DNA of 41,991 bases, from contig CALLLI010000352.1 of assembly GCA_938082635.1 (NCBI GenBank), positions 1-41,991 on the forward strand, written 5' to 3'. The translations under genes were made by a program, and so were the position numbers. The notes under the pieces are model-generated. The model ran no database searches. It was not told the origin of the DNA and was given only the letters and a program-made list of their open reading frames with translations. Position 1 is the stretch's first letter; the number at the start of each line of letters is the position of its first letter. Of the stretch, positions 10,174-17,914 are shown one piece after another. The DNA is from an uncultured Verrucomicrobiales bacterium. Its GTDB lineage: Bacteria > Verrucomicrobiota > Verrucomicrobiia > Verrucomicrobiales > DEV007.

Positions 10174-11025
10174 ATGTTTCTCATCGAACTCAGCACCAAG
10201 CTGTGCGGCTTCTTTCGTGAAGATGCCCAGGGGTTCGACGAGCTCATGCATGTCGGAGGCGATGTTTATAGGGATGTGAAAGGACGCCGCACGGTAAAAT
10301 TCGAACGCGGCGGCACGCACTACTTCATCAAAGCACACCAAGGGGCCTCCATCTCAGAGTGGCTCAAGAGCTTGCTCTCACTCAAATGGCCCGTCCTCGG
10401 TGCCCAACCGGAATGGTTAGGCATCGGAGCCTTCAATCGAGTCGACGTCCCGACCATGACGATTGCAGGCAAAGGCATGCGCGGTTGGATTCCGGGAAGC
10501 AGTGGCTCGTTCATTATCACAGAGTCCTTTGAGGACTCCGTCAGTCTTGAAGAATTGCTACAACAGCAGGAAGACTTTGGCGAGCCCCAACGAGATCGAC
10601 TGAAGCGCCATCTCATCCCGAAACTAGGCGAACTTTCACGTCGTCTCCACGAGGGTGGCATCAATCATCGCGACTACTACATCTGTCACTTTCTCACCCA
10701 AGCTCGCGATTGGACACAATGGCAGGCTAATGACGAGATCGACCTCATGGTCATCGATCTCCACCGAGTCCAGATCCGTTCCGGCCCGGCCCCTGACCGA
10801 TGGCGGGTCAAAGATCTTGGCGCCCTTGTCTACTCGGCCTTCGGCGCGGAACTCACGGTGACAGATGCCGCTCGTTTTATCCGCGCCTACCACGGAGGCG
10901 GCGCGGATTGGAAAGATCACTACCGAGAACGCCGAGGCTTCTGGTTCAAGGTCATGGGACGAGCGCTAGGATTCCAACAAGAATGGGACCGCAAGCAGAT
11001 GAAGGAAGCATTGGCAGAGAGTTAG
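10174..11025 (+). CDS. waaP: Lipopolysaccharide core heptose kinase WaaP/RfaP
   Basis: This 283-residue protein matches WaaP (RfaP), the cytoplasmic protein-kinase-fold enzyme that phosphorylates heptose I of the LPS inner core. GGDVYRDVKGRRTVKFERGG and the ATP-binding lysine (YFIKAH, K53) mark the N-lobe. The catalytic loop is INHRDYYICHFL with the base Asp at about 167, and the metal-binding motif is MVIDLHRVQIR. The ATG at 10174 is chosen over an upstream in-frame non-ATG codon at 10138 because it matches the family start and avoids overlap with the preceding gene. It implies a heptose-containing LPS core. A second LPS-kinase-like gene and a WaaG-like gene lie about 26 kb away. Confidence 0.93.
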   Translation: MFLIELSTKLCGFFREDAQGFDELMHVGGDVYRDVKGRRTVKFERGGTHYFIKAHQGASISEWLKSLLSLKWPVLGAQPEWLGIGAFNRVDVPTMTIAGKGMRGWIPGSSGSFIITESFEDSVSLEELLQQQEDFGEPQRDRLKRHLIPKLGELSRRLHEGGINHRDYYICHFLTQARDWTQWQANDEIDLMVIDLHRVQIRSGPAPDRWRVKDLGALVYSAFGAELTVTDAARFIRAYHGGGADWKDHYRERRGFWFKVMGRALGFQQEWDRKQMKEALAES

Positions 11026-11045
11026 ACTATGATCGCGGCGCACTT

Positions 11046-11065
11046 TGGCGGCATAGATACCGCCA
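11046..11065. terminator. Short hairpin between convergent waaP and ketoacyl synthase genes
   Basis: A 6 bp stem, TGGCGG/CCGCCA (11046-11051 with 11060-11065), with an 8-base loop lies in the 60-base gap between two convergent genes. It has no clear T-tract, so it is a weak candidate for a bidirectional terminator. Confidence 0.3.
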
Positions 11066-11085
11066 CCACACCTTTCGTTCCTTGC

Positions 11086-12324
11086 TCAAGCACGCTCAAG
11101 TAGAATAGAGCATGCAGTGCCACCAAATCCCCATGAGTTTGCCAGGACGCTGTCGAATTTTGACGGAGTTGCTTTGCGAATACAATGAACTGGGCACTCT
11201 GGATCCAAACTTTCTAAATTTATCGTTGGGGGTATGATTTGATCATGGAGCGATAGAGCAGCGAAAGCGGCTTCGACGGCGCCACTGGCTCCAAGCAGGT
11301 GTCCCGTCACTGATTTCAGGGCTGAACATGGGATGTTATGGGGCTCTGTCAGAGAGCGAATCGCATTGGCTTCTGCGGAATCTCCTTGGCGAGTCGACGT
11401 TGCATGGGCCTTGATCCATCCCAATTGGTTCACCTGAATATTTGCGTCGTTGATCGCTTGTTTCATGACTGATCTCGCCAATTTCTCTGAGACTTGGGTT
11501 GGATGATCAGTGTAGTTGCCCTCGGCCATTCCCGAAACGTAGGCGTAGATGCGAGCACCACGCTTCACGGCATGGCGCTCGTTCTCAAGTAGTAGAAAGC
11601 CCGCCCCTTCAGCGGGCACGTACCCTGAGCGCTGCACATCGAATGGCCTAGAGGCCCTAGTTGGGCTCGCAAAGTGTGTAGACAACGCCTTGATTGCAGT
11701 GGCTCCCTTCAAGATACTCGGCAACAAAGAAGCCTCGGCACCGCCTGCCAAACACCACGGAAGGCGCCCTGTGGCAACAAGCCCCGCCGCTTGGGTGAGG
11801 GCGTAGGCTCCACTTGCACAGGTCGCGTCAATAGCAAACACAGGACCTCGTAGTGAGTAAAGGCGCGCTATATCTTGCAACGCTACCGCTGGACGGCGGC
11901 CAATATAATCTGAGACTCTCGCCTTTCGCCTAGAGCTGGTAGATAGGACCAACCGCTCAACCTCGTGAGAGCCGCCGTACATTGTGCCTAGGATACATCC
12001 GCCCGAACCACTATAGGTATTTGGGCGCAATCTTGCATCCTCCATGGCCTCCGTAGCAGCCGCGAGGACTAGTTTCCGGAATCGATGCTTATCGCGAACC
12101 CACAACGAAGCTGGGAATCGCTCAGCCGCGGTGTCGATGTCACCTTGATCCACCTCTGCCACAATGCAATTCTCAAGGCCAAACTCGGAGGGCTCAAACG
12201 ATGATACGAAGTTCGTTCGGGATCTCCCAGCCAATAGACTATCCCAGATCTGAGACCGATCGGCGCCCAGCGAGCATATCATTCCGATGCCGGTAATCGC
12301 AACTCTGCTAGATTCTATCTTCAC
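11086..12324 (-). CDS. Beta-ketoacyl-ACP synthase, FabF-like
   Basis: This 412-residue thiolase-fold enzyme of the KAS II/FabF type catalyses decarboxylative condensation of malonyl-ACP with an acyl chain. The catalytic triad is visible: Cys169 in AIDATCASGAYALTQA, His307 in KAHATSTRQGD, and His342 in KSVTGHLLGASGAVEAAF. The glycine-rich end (NSWGFGGTACSILLERA) is typical. It shares a 4-base ATGA overlap with the upstream acyltransferase gene (12321-12324), so the two are translationally coupled. There is no ACP, ketoreductase or fabF housekeeping context nearby, so this is more likely a dedicated synthase for a special lipid or acyl group than the main fatty-acid enzyme. The local sequence looks somewhat AT-richer than its neighbours. 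Confidence 0.88.
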   Translation of the reverse strand: MKIESSRVAITGIGMICSLGADRSQIWDSLLAGRSRTNFVSSFEPSEFGLENCIVAEVDQGDIDTAAERFPASLWVRDKHRFRKLVLAAATEAMEDARLRPNTYSGSGGCILGTMYGGSHEVERLVLSTSSRRKARVSDYIGRRPAVALQDIARLYSLRGPVFAIDATCASGAYALTQAAGLVATGRLPWCLAGGAEASLLPSILKGATAIKALSTHFASPTRASRPFDVQRSGYVPAEGAGFLLLENERHAVKRGARIYAYVSGMAEGNYTDHPTQVSEKLARSVMKQAINDANIQVNQLGWIKAHATSTRQGDSAEANAIRSLTEPHNIPCSALKSVTGHLLGASGAVEAAFAALSLHDQIIPPTINLESLDPECPVHCIRKATPSKFDSVLANSWGFGGTACSILLERA

Positions 12325-13250
12325 AGCCGATCTGCCTCCGGTTTATCATGTTGCTGACTTGCAAGGTTTCGAAGGAGCTCAGCAGACATCTGTTCAGGAT
12401 GATTTCGATAATGAGCTTCGAACCAGCGCGCTACTTGCATGGCAAAAGTTTCCTTAGCACATTCTACTACGTCGGGACTGGAGCTGTTCTTTCCCGGGGT
12501 GTTGATCTGAGTGAGTCGGGGTCCTAGCGAAACTGCAATTCGTCGTTCTTGAAGCCAATTCGTAGTGACAGGAATGATGGTGGCACCCGTTCTGAGCGCC
12601 GCCGCAAATGGCCCTCGCGCGAAGTCGAAGTCTCGCCTAAAGAATTTAACGCCAATAGAAGATTGTGAAAGATAGTCGATCGACCACATCACGATACCGC
12701 CACGGTTCAAATGCTTTAGCGACTGTTTATAAGCTCGTTGAGCCGAAACTTCTGCTGCCAAACGTGAGTGCTTTACGAGAATCAGCGACGTGTTTCCTTG
12801 ATGCCAGCAGTTGGCCGTGAACACAAGAGCGGGAATCTTTAAGTGGTGCAACGTGGATGAAATACCGACGTAAGGACCGCAGTGCATGTAAACGAGTATG
12901 GTTGGTTGACGCTCTTTGTTGATTTGTAAGAGTTGCTCGTCACAAAGTGAGATTACTCCTGACTGGAAATCATCATAGCCTCGAGCTTCGACGAATCGGT
13001 GAGTGAATCGATTCAACCAATGTCGATCGCTGATTGATCGCGCGATTGTTTTGGCCTGGCTAGCCGAAATCGATGGCAATACAGTCGAGACAATTCGCGA
13101 AGGTATCCTGTTAAGTCCGAGCCGCTCGGCCATTAGTCCAATGGCGGAACAATATCGAAATGCTAGCGCGACTCCCGCTTTCCTTCCGACCAGAATACTG
13201 ATTCTGTCGTGACCGTTGAGAAGTCGTCTTTGTCTGCTAGTGGTCTGCAT
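12321..13250 (-). CDS. LpxL/LPLAT-family acyltransferase
   Basis: This protein of about 309 residues resembles LpxL/HtrB-type lysophospholipid/lipid A acyltransferases. GGIVMWSIDYLSQSSIGVKF, then FARGPFAAALRTGATIIPV, match the conserved C-terminal half of the family. In LpxL enzymes the catalytic motif is HX4D/E (for example HFGNWE). Here the equivalent is HCGPYV, with His123 kept and the acidic residue replaced by Val, an unusual feature. The ATG at 13250 is chosen; an in-frame GTG at 13274 would add eight residues. It overlaps the ketoacyl synthase gene by 4 bases, suggesting that acyl chains made by that enzyme are transferred by this one. The acceptor is unknown. Confidence 0.75.
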   Translation of the reverse strand: MQTTSRQRRLLNGHDRISILVGRKAGVALAFRYCSAIGLMAERLGLNRIPSRIVSTVLPSISASQAKTIARSISDRHWLNRFTHRFVEARGYDDFQSGVISLCDEQLLQINKERQPTILVYMHCGPYVGISSTLHHLKIPALVFTANCWHQGNTSLILVKHSRLAAEVSAQRAYKQSLKHLNRGGIVMWSIDYLSQSSIGVKFFRRDFDFARGPFAAALRTGATIIPVTTNWLQERRIAVSLGPRLTQINTPGKNSSSPDVVECAKETFAMQVARWFEAHYRNHPEQMSAELLRNLASQQHDKPEADRL

Positions 13251-13457
13251 GAGGGTAATCCGTGCGTAGCGCACGCTAAAGGGCGAAATCTAGCTTTAAA
13301 GCCTCAAATATTGGAAAGCCCGTCTCAGCCCGTGAAATTCTCATTTCCTTCTCAATGACAGCCACACACAGTTTCATTTGTGGGGAACCATTGTTGCTGT
13401 TCCGAATTCGAAAAGATGGCAACCATGATGACACGTATCGGTTACAGCTTTCTGGGA

Positions 13458-13958
13458 CTAACGCGGGATCGCCTCGAGCATCGACGACGGAAACCACTGG
13501 TAAAGCATCAGGTAGACGATGACTCCCGTGATCGACACATAAAGCCAGACTGGCAACGCCCAACGGGCGATGCGTTTGTGTTTATCGAAGCGACGCCGGA
13601 TCGCGGGGATCACGGTGAGGATGATCATGGGCAAGTTCACTACTGCCAGGAACACGTGCGTGATGAGAATGGCGAAGTAAACTGGGCGGATGGCGCCTTC
13701 CTGAGTGAATCGGATCGAGGCGGTGCCCGCATGGCGCTGGAGCATGATGTGGTAGGTCAGGTAGCAGCTCAGAAAGGCGACCGAAACTAACAAGGCGGTT
13801 ATCATGCACCCTATGTGGGCCTTCTTGAGGCCACGTTTGATACAAATCCAGCCAGCAATGAGAAGGACGGTACAAATGGCGTTCAACGTCGCATTCGTTG
13901 AGGGGAGCTCAAAAACCCACAAGGGGACCTGGCTGAAATCAGTCTGGCTACCTATCAT
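13458..13958 (-). CDS. DUF420 membrane protein (CtaM-like)
   Basis: This 166-residue integral membrane protein has five predicted hydrophobic segments and matches the DUF420 family. Staphylococcal CtaM, a member, is needed for maturation of the aa3-type oxidase. Family features include FELPSTNATLNAICTVLL at the start, HIGCMITALLVSVAFLSCYL with its His, TYHIMLQRHAG, and YFAILITHVFLAVVNLPMI. Conserved histidines in these segments suggest haem or copper binding, but that is inference. It is the last gene of the respiratory cluster, 6 bases after the SCO-like gene, which fits an assembly role. About 180 bases of apparently non-coding sequence follow before the acyltransferase gene. Confidence 0.9.
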   Translation of the reverse strand: MIGSQTDFSQVPLWVFELPSTNATLNAICTVLLIAGWICIKRGLKKAHIGCMITALLVSVAFLSCYLTYHIMLQRHAGTASIRFTQEGAIRPVYFAILITHVFLAVVNLPMIILTVIPAIRRRFDKHKRIARWALPVWLYVSITGVIVYLMLYQWFPSSMLEAIPR

Positions 13959-13964
13959 GTTTAT

Positions 13965-14666
13965 TTATTGGGATTGTCTTCCAGGCCCACCAAAATTGTG
14001 GCCGTGTTTGAGCAGGTTCTTGATGTCTATTCGGAGTTGTTTCTCGTGCCCCTCGCCCACGCGAGCATCGAGCACCTCGTACTGAGCTCGAATCGCGCCC
14101 GCTTGATCTACAAGTGATAGACGATGATCCGTTTCCCAGGGGCCATACGTGGCAATCTCATGAGGGTCAGTGCGCGGGGTCACGTAGAGCTTGAAATACT
14201 TGCCCACGTAGGTACGGATTTTCTTAGGCACCCCAGTCATGAACCACCAATTGCCTTCTCCTAACCCTCGCGCCTTCCCCCATTGCAACATCCTTTCGGG
14301 AGTGTCTTTATCAGGGTCTTTTGAGAGAGCCACCAAATGGAAATTCTCTTCCCCCGCAAACTCATCTTGGAGGGCTTTCAAGCGCATAATGAGGGGCTCA
14401 CTTCCAGCCGGGCTAAAGGTATCCGCATAGGCGATCACCCATACCTTTCCCCGCAGGTCTTGGAAAGACACCTCTTCTCCTCTGTGATTGATGCCTTCCA
14501 AAGGCCTATCTAGCTGGGCCATGACAGGCAATCGATCCAGATTGTCCGCCTGCTCCCACAAGGTGTTCCGATAGTTCCAGAACACTACCATGCCCAACGC
14601 CATGAGAACACCACACAAGATAAGTGTGAACTTCATGCCCCCACCAGATTCGCGCTCGATCATCAT
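13965..14666 (-). CDS. SCO1/SenC-like protein lacking the copper-binding cysteines
   Basis: This 233-residue paralogue of the upstream SCO1 has an N-terminal membrane anchor (FTLILCGVLMALGMVVFW) and a thioredoxin-like SCO domain, with matching landmarks (PLEGINHRGEEVSFQDLRGK; GEGNWWFMTG; LVDQAGAIRAQYEVLD). The copper/redox motif is lost: where the neighbour has CPAGC, this protein has SPAGS (Ser85 and Ser89). The conserved downstream His is kept (His181). It cannot bind copper or shuttle disulfides in the usual SCO manner. It may act as a chaperone or partner of the canonical protein. Its start overlaps the SCO1 stop (ATGA at 14666-14663), so the pair is translationally coupled and arose by tandem duplication. 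Confidence 0.85.
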   Translation of the reverse strand: MMIERESGGGMKFTLILCGVLMALGMVVFWNYRNTLWEQADNLDRLPVMAQLDRPLEGINHRGEEVSFQDLRGKVWVIAYADTFSPAGSEPLIMRLKALQDEFAGEENFHLVALSKDPDKDTPERMLQWGKARGLGEGNWWFMTGVPKKIRTYVGKYFKLYVTPRTDPHEIATYGPWETDHRLSLVDQAGAIRAQYEVLDARVGEGHEKQLRIDIKNLLKHGHNFGGPGRQSQ

Positions 14667-15340
14667 TGCTTGAGGAGATATTGAATGTCTTCGCGGATTT
14701 TCACGGCGTGTGAGTCGCCCGTTGGACCGCCTAGCACATCGTAATAGTAACGAATCGCTCCCTTTTGATCGACCAGCACAAACTTGAACTCGTGTTCCAA
14801 TTCGCCAAAAGCGCTGATGTCGGCAGGGTCAGTCCGCTGGGTCACATTCATTCGGAAATGCTTGCTCATGTAATTGCGAATCTCCTTCGTATCCCCGGTC
14901 ACAAACCACCAGTTTCCGTCACCCATACCACGGTCTTGGTCCTTACCCCACTCCGCCATTTCTTCAGGCGAATCATTGGCAGGGTCCATGGAAAGGCCAA
15001 CAAACTGCAGATTATCCACCTCACTCGCGAACTCATCCTGAAGCTCTTTCATACGGCCCATGACGCCTTCACATCCAGCAGGGCACTTGGTGTAGAAATA
15101 CGCCAACACCCAAACTTTCCCTCTCAGATCAGCAAAGGAAATCTTCTCCCCACGATGATTGATACCTTCCAGCGGTTGGTCGAGCTGCGCGATCACTGGC
15201 AATTGTTGCCCAGCCGTTTCTTGCCCGCGTTTCATCTGGCGGACGTTCCAGAAGATCATCACAGCAAGAGCTATCACTATGCCGATAATCATCAAGACGA
15301 GCGATTTCCCATTGCCAGGAGCCTGGTCGTTAGTCGACAT
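14663..15340 (-). CDS. SCO1/SenC copper chaperone for cytochrome oxidase
   Basis: This 225-residue membrane-anchored protein (TM at about 13-31) has a periplasmic thioredoxin-like SCO domain that delivers copper to the CuA site of oxidase subunit II. The CxxxC motif is intact (YFYTKCPAGCEGVM, Cys86 and Cys90), and the third copper ligand His is at about 183 (LEHEFKFVLVDQKG). It lies in the oxidase operon directly after haem O synthase and is followed by the cysteine-less paralogue. Length and motifs are normal for the family. Confidence 0.95.
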   Translation of the reverse strand: MSTNDQAPGNGKSLVLMIIGIVIALAVMIFWNVRQMKRGQETAGQQLPVIAQLDQPLEGINHRGEKISFADLRGKVWVLAYFYTKCPAGCEGVMGRMKELQDEFASEVDNLQFVGLSMDPANDSPEEMAEWGKDQDRGMGDGNWWFVTGDTKEIRNYMSKHFRMNVTQRTDPADISAFGELEHEFKFVLVDQKGAIRYYYDVLGGPTGDSHAVKIREDIQYLLKQ

Positions 15341-15361
15341 TGGAATGTGGTGAGGTGAAGT

Positions 15362-16276
15362 TTAATGCCAGGCCAGCAGGACAACCGCGAGCATGACGGG
15401 TAGATAGAGTAAGGTGTAGAAGAAAAGCTGGCGCGCATGTCTACGCTCGCGAGACTTGTAGAAGCGCACCGACAGCGCCAGCAAGAAGCCAGTAAAGAGC
15501 GTCGTCCCTATCAAATAAACAACCGACGCGTGCCCGGTGAAGTAAGGAAACAGCATGAAGAGGAAGGTCACGATGCTGAATCCGACGGTGAGCCGTCCAG
15601 TCTTCACACCTGTCTCATCACCATTGCACCACATGACGAAACCGCCCTGCTCATACTGATCGCGATACATCCAGTTAATGGCGAGGAAATGCGGCAACTG
15701 CCAGAAGAAGAGGAGGCCAAAGAGGAAAAGCGCTTCAGCAGAATAGAGCGATTTCCCAGCGGCTGCCCAACCAATGAGAGGTGGTAGCGCACCGGACACG
15801 GCACCGACCAGGGTGTTCGTGGACGAGCGTGTTTTGAGTGGGGTGTAGACGAAGATATAAACGGCAATGGTCCCGGCAGCGAGACTGGCAGCCGCGAGGT
15901 TCACTTGCATTAGGAGGTGCAAGATACCCACGGCGGCGAGCAACCAGCCCAGACCAAAGGCGAGTTCGGGAGCCATGCGTCGGGAAGCCAAGGGCCGGTC
16001 TGCAGTGCGCTTCATCTTGGCATCCGCATCCATTTCCAAAATCTGATTGTAAACGGATGCCGCAAAGGCGCAGAGCGTGGTGCCGAAGAGCGTGTGCAGA
16101 AGAATCCAAAGATCGAAGGTGCCGCCACGACAACCGAGCAAGTAACCAAACATCGTCGTGACGACGACGAGAGCACTGAGACGTGCTTTCGTGAGCGTCA
16201 TGAAATCAGCCCGAGTAAGCGGTGCCGTTGCCGCTTTGGAGACTTCAGATTCGGTGGATTCAGCTATCATCGTCAC
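15362..16276 (-). CDS. ctaB: Protohaem IX farnesyltransferase (haem O synthase)
   Basis: This 304-residue UbiA-superfamily membrane enzyme transfers a farnesyl group to haem B to make haem O, the precursor of haem A for aa3 oxidases. The Asp-rich prenyl-diphosphate motif is clear (NQILEMDADAKMKRTADRPL), as are TKARLSALVV at the start and GAVSGALPPLIGWAA. Multiple transmembrane helices cover the whole length. No ctaA (haem A synthase) is seen in the window, so it must lie elsewhere or the oxidase may use haem O. The gene is separated from ctaC by about 80 bases, one of the larger gaps in the cluster, which contains a hairpin. Confidence 0.95.
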   Translation of the reverse strand: MTMIAESTESEVSKAATAPLTRADFMTLTKARLSALVVVTTMFGYLLGCRGGTFDLWILLHTLFGTTLCAFAASVYNQILEMDADAKMKRTADRPLASRRMAPELAFGLGWLLAAVGILHLLMQVNLAAASLAAGTIAVYIFVYTPLKTRSSTNTLVGAVSGALPPLIGWAAAGKSLYSAEALFLFGLLFFWQLPHFLAINWMYRDQYEQGGFVMWCNGDETGVKTGRLTVGFSIVTFLFMLFPYFTGHASVVYLIGTTLFTGFLLALSVRFYKSRERRHARQLFFYTLLYLPVMLAVVLLAWH

Positions 16277-16297
16277 TCAATCTACGTCCCGACAAAG

Positions 16298-16326
16298 AAG
16301 GCCGCGCTATTAAATGGCCCGGCCTT
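16298..16326 (-). terminator. Hairpin between ctaC and ctaB, possible attenuator
   Basis: A 7 bp inverted repeat (AAGGCCG/CGGCCTT) with a 15-base loop lies in the 81-base gap after ctaC. On the minus strand it is followed by CTTTGTC. It may reduce transcription into ctaB and the SCO genes so that structural subunits are made in excess of assembly factors. The tail is short, so this is tentative. Confidence 0.35.
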
Positions 16327-16357
16327 TTAAGTAAAGCAGTCATGTAAGGATCGTGAG

Positions 16358-17110
16358 TTAGCCTTCAGCCTTTGGCTTCGGCGCATTCTCGATCACCCAC
16401 TCATCAAATTCGTCGGCCTCGATCACTGTATAAAGCGCTCGCATCGATCCATGTCCTGCTCCGCAGAGCTGGCCACAAATGATGTCCCATTCACCAGTCG
16501 TGATCGGAGTGAACCACATCGGATACTCCGTGCCGGGGATGGCATCTTGGGAGACCCGTAAAGGCACCATAGAGAGGTTGTGGATCACGTCCTTCGAAGT
16601 GATATCAATCACGACAGGACGATCCTTGGGCATCGTCAGGCTACCTACTTGGACGATGTCATCAATCCCATTGGGATCTTCGCGATCCAAACCAGCCGGA
16701 GTCGTCACATAAAGGTCCTTATCGACACGACCAAACTTACCATCAGGTCCGGGATAGTGGAAAGCCCAACCAAACTGATAGGCCACCGCACGAATACGAA
16801 CGACATCAGGACCGACGGGGAAAGCTTCCACACGTTGAGCCCAGAAAGGTAGCGCAAAACCAATCAGCAAGATCGCCTCAATGATCACGACACCCACCTC
16901 GACGTGCGTGGAGGCGTGCCCGCGGACACCCACATAATCCGCCTTGGGATTCCGCTTGTGCCAGAAGCGCCAAATGCAAAAGAAGAAGAACAAGGTCCAC
17001 CCAATGAACAAAGCCGCCATGAAGAGGTGAACGAATTCATTCAGGGCATCCACCGTCACACCATGTGCGGAGGTGACTTCGGGGAGTTCCATCCAATCGA
17101 GGAGTCTCAT
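16358..17110 (-). CDS. ctaC: Cytochrome c oxidase subunit II
   Basis: This 250-residue subunit carries the CuA electron-entry site. Two N-terminal TM helices (about 26-48 and 70-90) are followed by a periplasmic cupredoxin domain. CuA ligands are visible: His177 (VIHNLSM), Cys212 and Cys216 (CGQLCG), His220 and Met223 (GAGHGSM). The electron-entry aromatic region AYQFGWAFHYPGPDG is present. No fused cytochrome c domain follows, so this is an aa3-type rather than caa3-type subunit, and electrons must come from a separate cytochrome. The start at 17110 is chosen because longer in-frame versions (from 17194) overlap the upstream gene. It is unusual that subunit II is far downstream of subunit I, after III and IV. 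Confidence 0.94.
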   Translation of the reverse strand: MRLLDWMELPEVTSAHGVTVDALNEFVHLFMAALFIGWTLFFFFCIWRFWHKRNPKADYVGVRGHASTHVEVGVVIIEAILLIGFALPFWAQRVEAFPVGPDVVRIRAVAYQFGWAFHYPGPDGKFGRVDKDLYVTTPAGLDREDPNGIDDIVQVGSLTMPKDRPVVIDITSKDVIHNLSMVPLRVSQDAIPGTEYPMWFTPITTGEWDIICGQLCGAGHGSMRALYTVIEADEFDEWVIENAPKPKAEG

Positions 17111-17147
17111 GATAAAGTAGGTGCTAGAAAGGGTAGAGAGAAAGAGT

Positions 17148-17348
17148 TTAAGCGAGCGCTTCTTCTTGTTCGGCAGCCGCGAATGCTTTGGCACGACGAT
17201 TGATATTCACGAAGAAAGCAACCACACCGCTAAGCACCACCAACATGATGATCAACAGAGCCATGATCGCATAACCAATGGCTTCGGTCGTCTTGTGACC
17301 AGGAGCCATACAAACAGCGCAAGCGAGTGTGAAGAAGGAAAACGTCAT
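17148..17348 (-). CDS. Small single-span membrane protein in the oxidase operon
   Basis: This 66-residue protein has one strong TM helix (AIMALLIIMLVVLSGVVAFF) and a C-terminal Ala/Glu-rich tail. The N-terminal segment FSFFTLACAVCMAP is also hydrophobic and could be a signal or second helix. It fits exactly between two oxidase genes, starting 3 bases after the previous stop, so it is probably expressed. No known family is recognised. Its position suggests an accessory subunit or assembly factor of the aa3 oxidase. Confidence 0.65.
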   Translation of the reverse strand: MTFSFFTLACAVCMAPGHKTTEAIGYAIMALLIIMLVVLSGVVAFFVNINRRAKAFAAAEQEEALA

Positions 17349-17351
17349 GGG

Positions 17352-17555
17352 CTAGATGATAATGTCGCGTGACTTGCGGATGAAATGAGCGCCATAGCCG
17401 ATGAGGCCGATACCGATGAGGCCGCTAATACTCCCCATGAAAGAGAGCGAAGCTTTCTGATCTTCACTCGTCCCAAACCATACCCATGCTGCAAAGCCTA
17501 GTGTAATGACGATAGACATGAAGATGAAGAAGATGTGAAAGGCTTTGAGAGACAT
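17352..17555 (-). CDS. Small two-span membrane protein in the oxidase operon
   Basis: This 67-residue protein has two hydrophobic segments (FHIFFIFMSIVITLGFAAWV and GSISGLIGIGLIGYGAHFI) separated by a short charged loop. The ATG at 17555 is chosen because an in-frame extension upstream would overlap the subunit IV gene. It lies 22 bases after subunit IV and 3 bases before the next small gene. It is probably an oxidase-associated subunit, but no family is recognised. Confidence 0.65.
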   Translation of the reverse strand: MSLKAFHIFFIFMSIVITLGFAAWVWFGTSEDQKASLSFMGSISGLIGIGLIGYGAHFIRKSRDIII

Positions 17556-17577
17556 GGCTGAGAGATCCTTCGTTAGA

Positions 17578-17889
17578 TCATCTAAATCGTGTAATTGGAT
17601 CGGACTGAGCGAGCATAAAAAGCAAGAACAGCCCAGCCACAAAGAAGAACGTGAATACGAGGATACGATAGATCATCGCCTTCTCATGATTGAGATGCAT
17701 GAAGATATAAGCCACAAGGCCCGCTTTGAAGGTCGCAATCAAGAGACCAACAGCCACGTTTACCGCAAACGAGCCAAAGTCGACAAACTTGGCCACGCCA
17801 ACGGTGATGAACGTGAACGCGATCAGCGTTAGCCCCACGATAGTGTAGGTCTTGACGTGCTTTTGAATTTCTTCTGGAGAATCTGCCAT
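17578..17889 (-). CDS. Cytochrome c oxidase subunit IV family protein
   Basis: This 103-residue protein with three TM segments matches the prokaryotic COX4 family: a polar N-terminus (EEIQKHVKTYTIVGLTLIAF) precedes TM1, then FAVNVAVGLLIATFKAGLVA and the signature YIFMHLNHEKAMIYRILVFT before the last TM. This small subunit stabilises the subunit I-III core. It lies directly downstream of subunit III in the usual I-III-IV order. Confidence 0.92.
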   Translation of the reverse strand: MADSPEEIQKHVKTYTIVGLTLIAFTFITVGVAKFVDFGSFAVNVAVGLLIATFKAGLVAYIFMHLNHEKAMIYRILVFTFFFVAGLFLLFMLAQSDPITRFR

Positions 17890-17914
17890 GGGATAAAGTG
17901 ATGAAACTGCCAGC

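Noticed and set aside
11086-13250. Aryl-polyene or flexirubin biosynthesis cluster
   Set aside because: Only a ketoacyl synthase and an acyltransferase are present. ACP, dehydratase, ketoreductase and ammonia-lyase genes of such clusters are missing from both flanks.
13276-13563. 95-codon minus-strand open frame downstream of DUF420
   Set aside because: It overlaps the DUF420 coding sequence in another frame and shows no conserved pattern. 13276-13457 otherwise seems non-coding.
17111-17194. N-terminal extension of subunit II (28 extra residues)
   Set aside because: It would overlap the preceding small gene and is Lys-rich, unlike the known N-terminus. The ATG at 17110 fits better.
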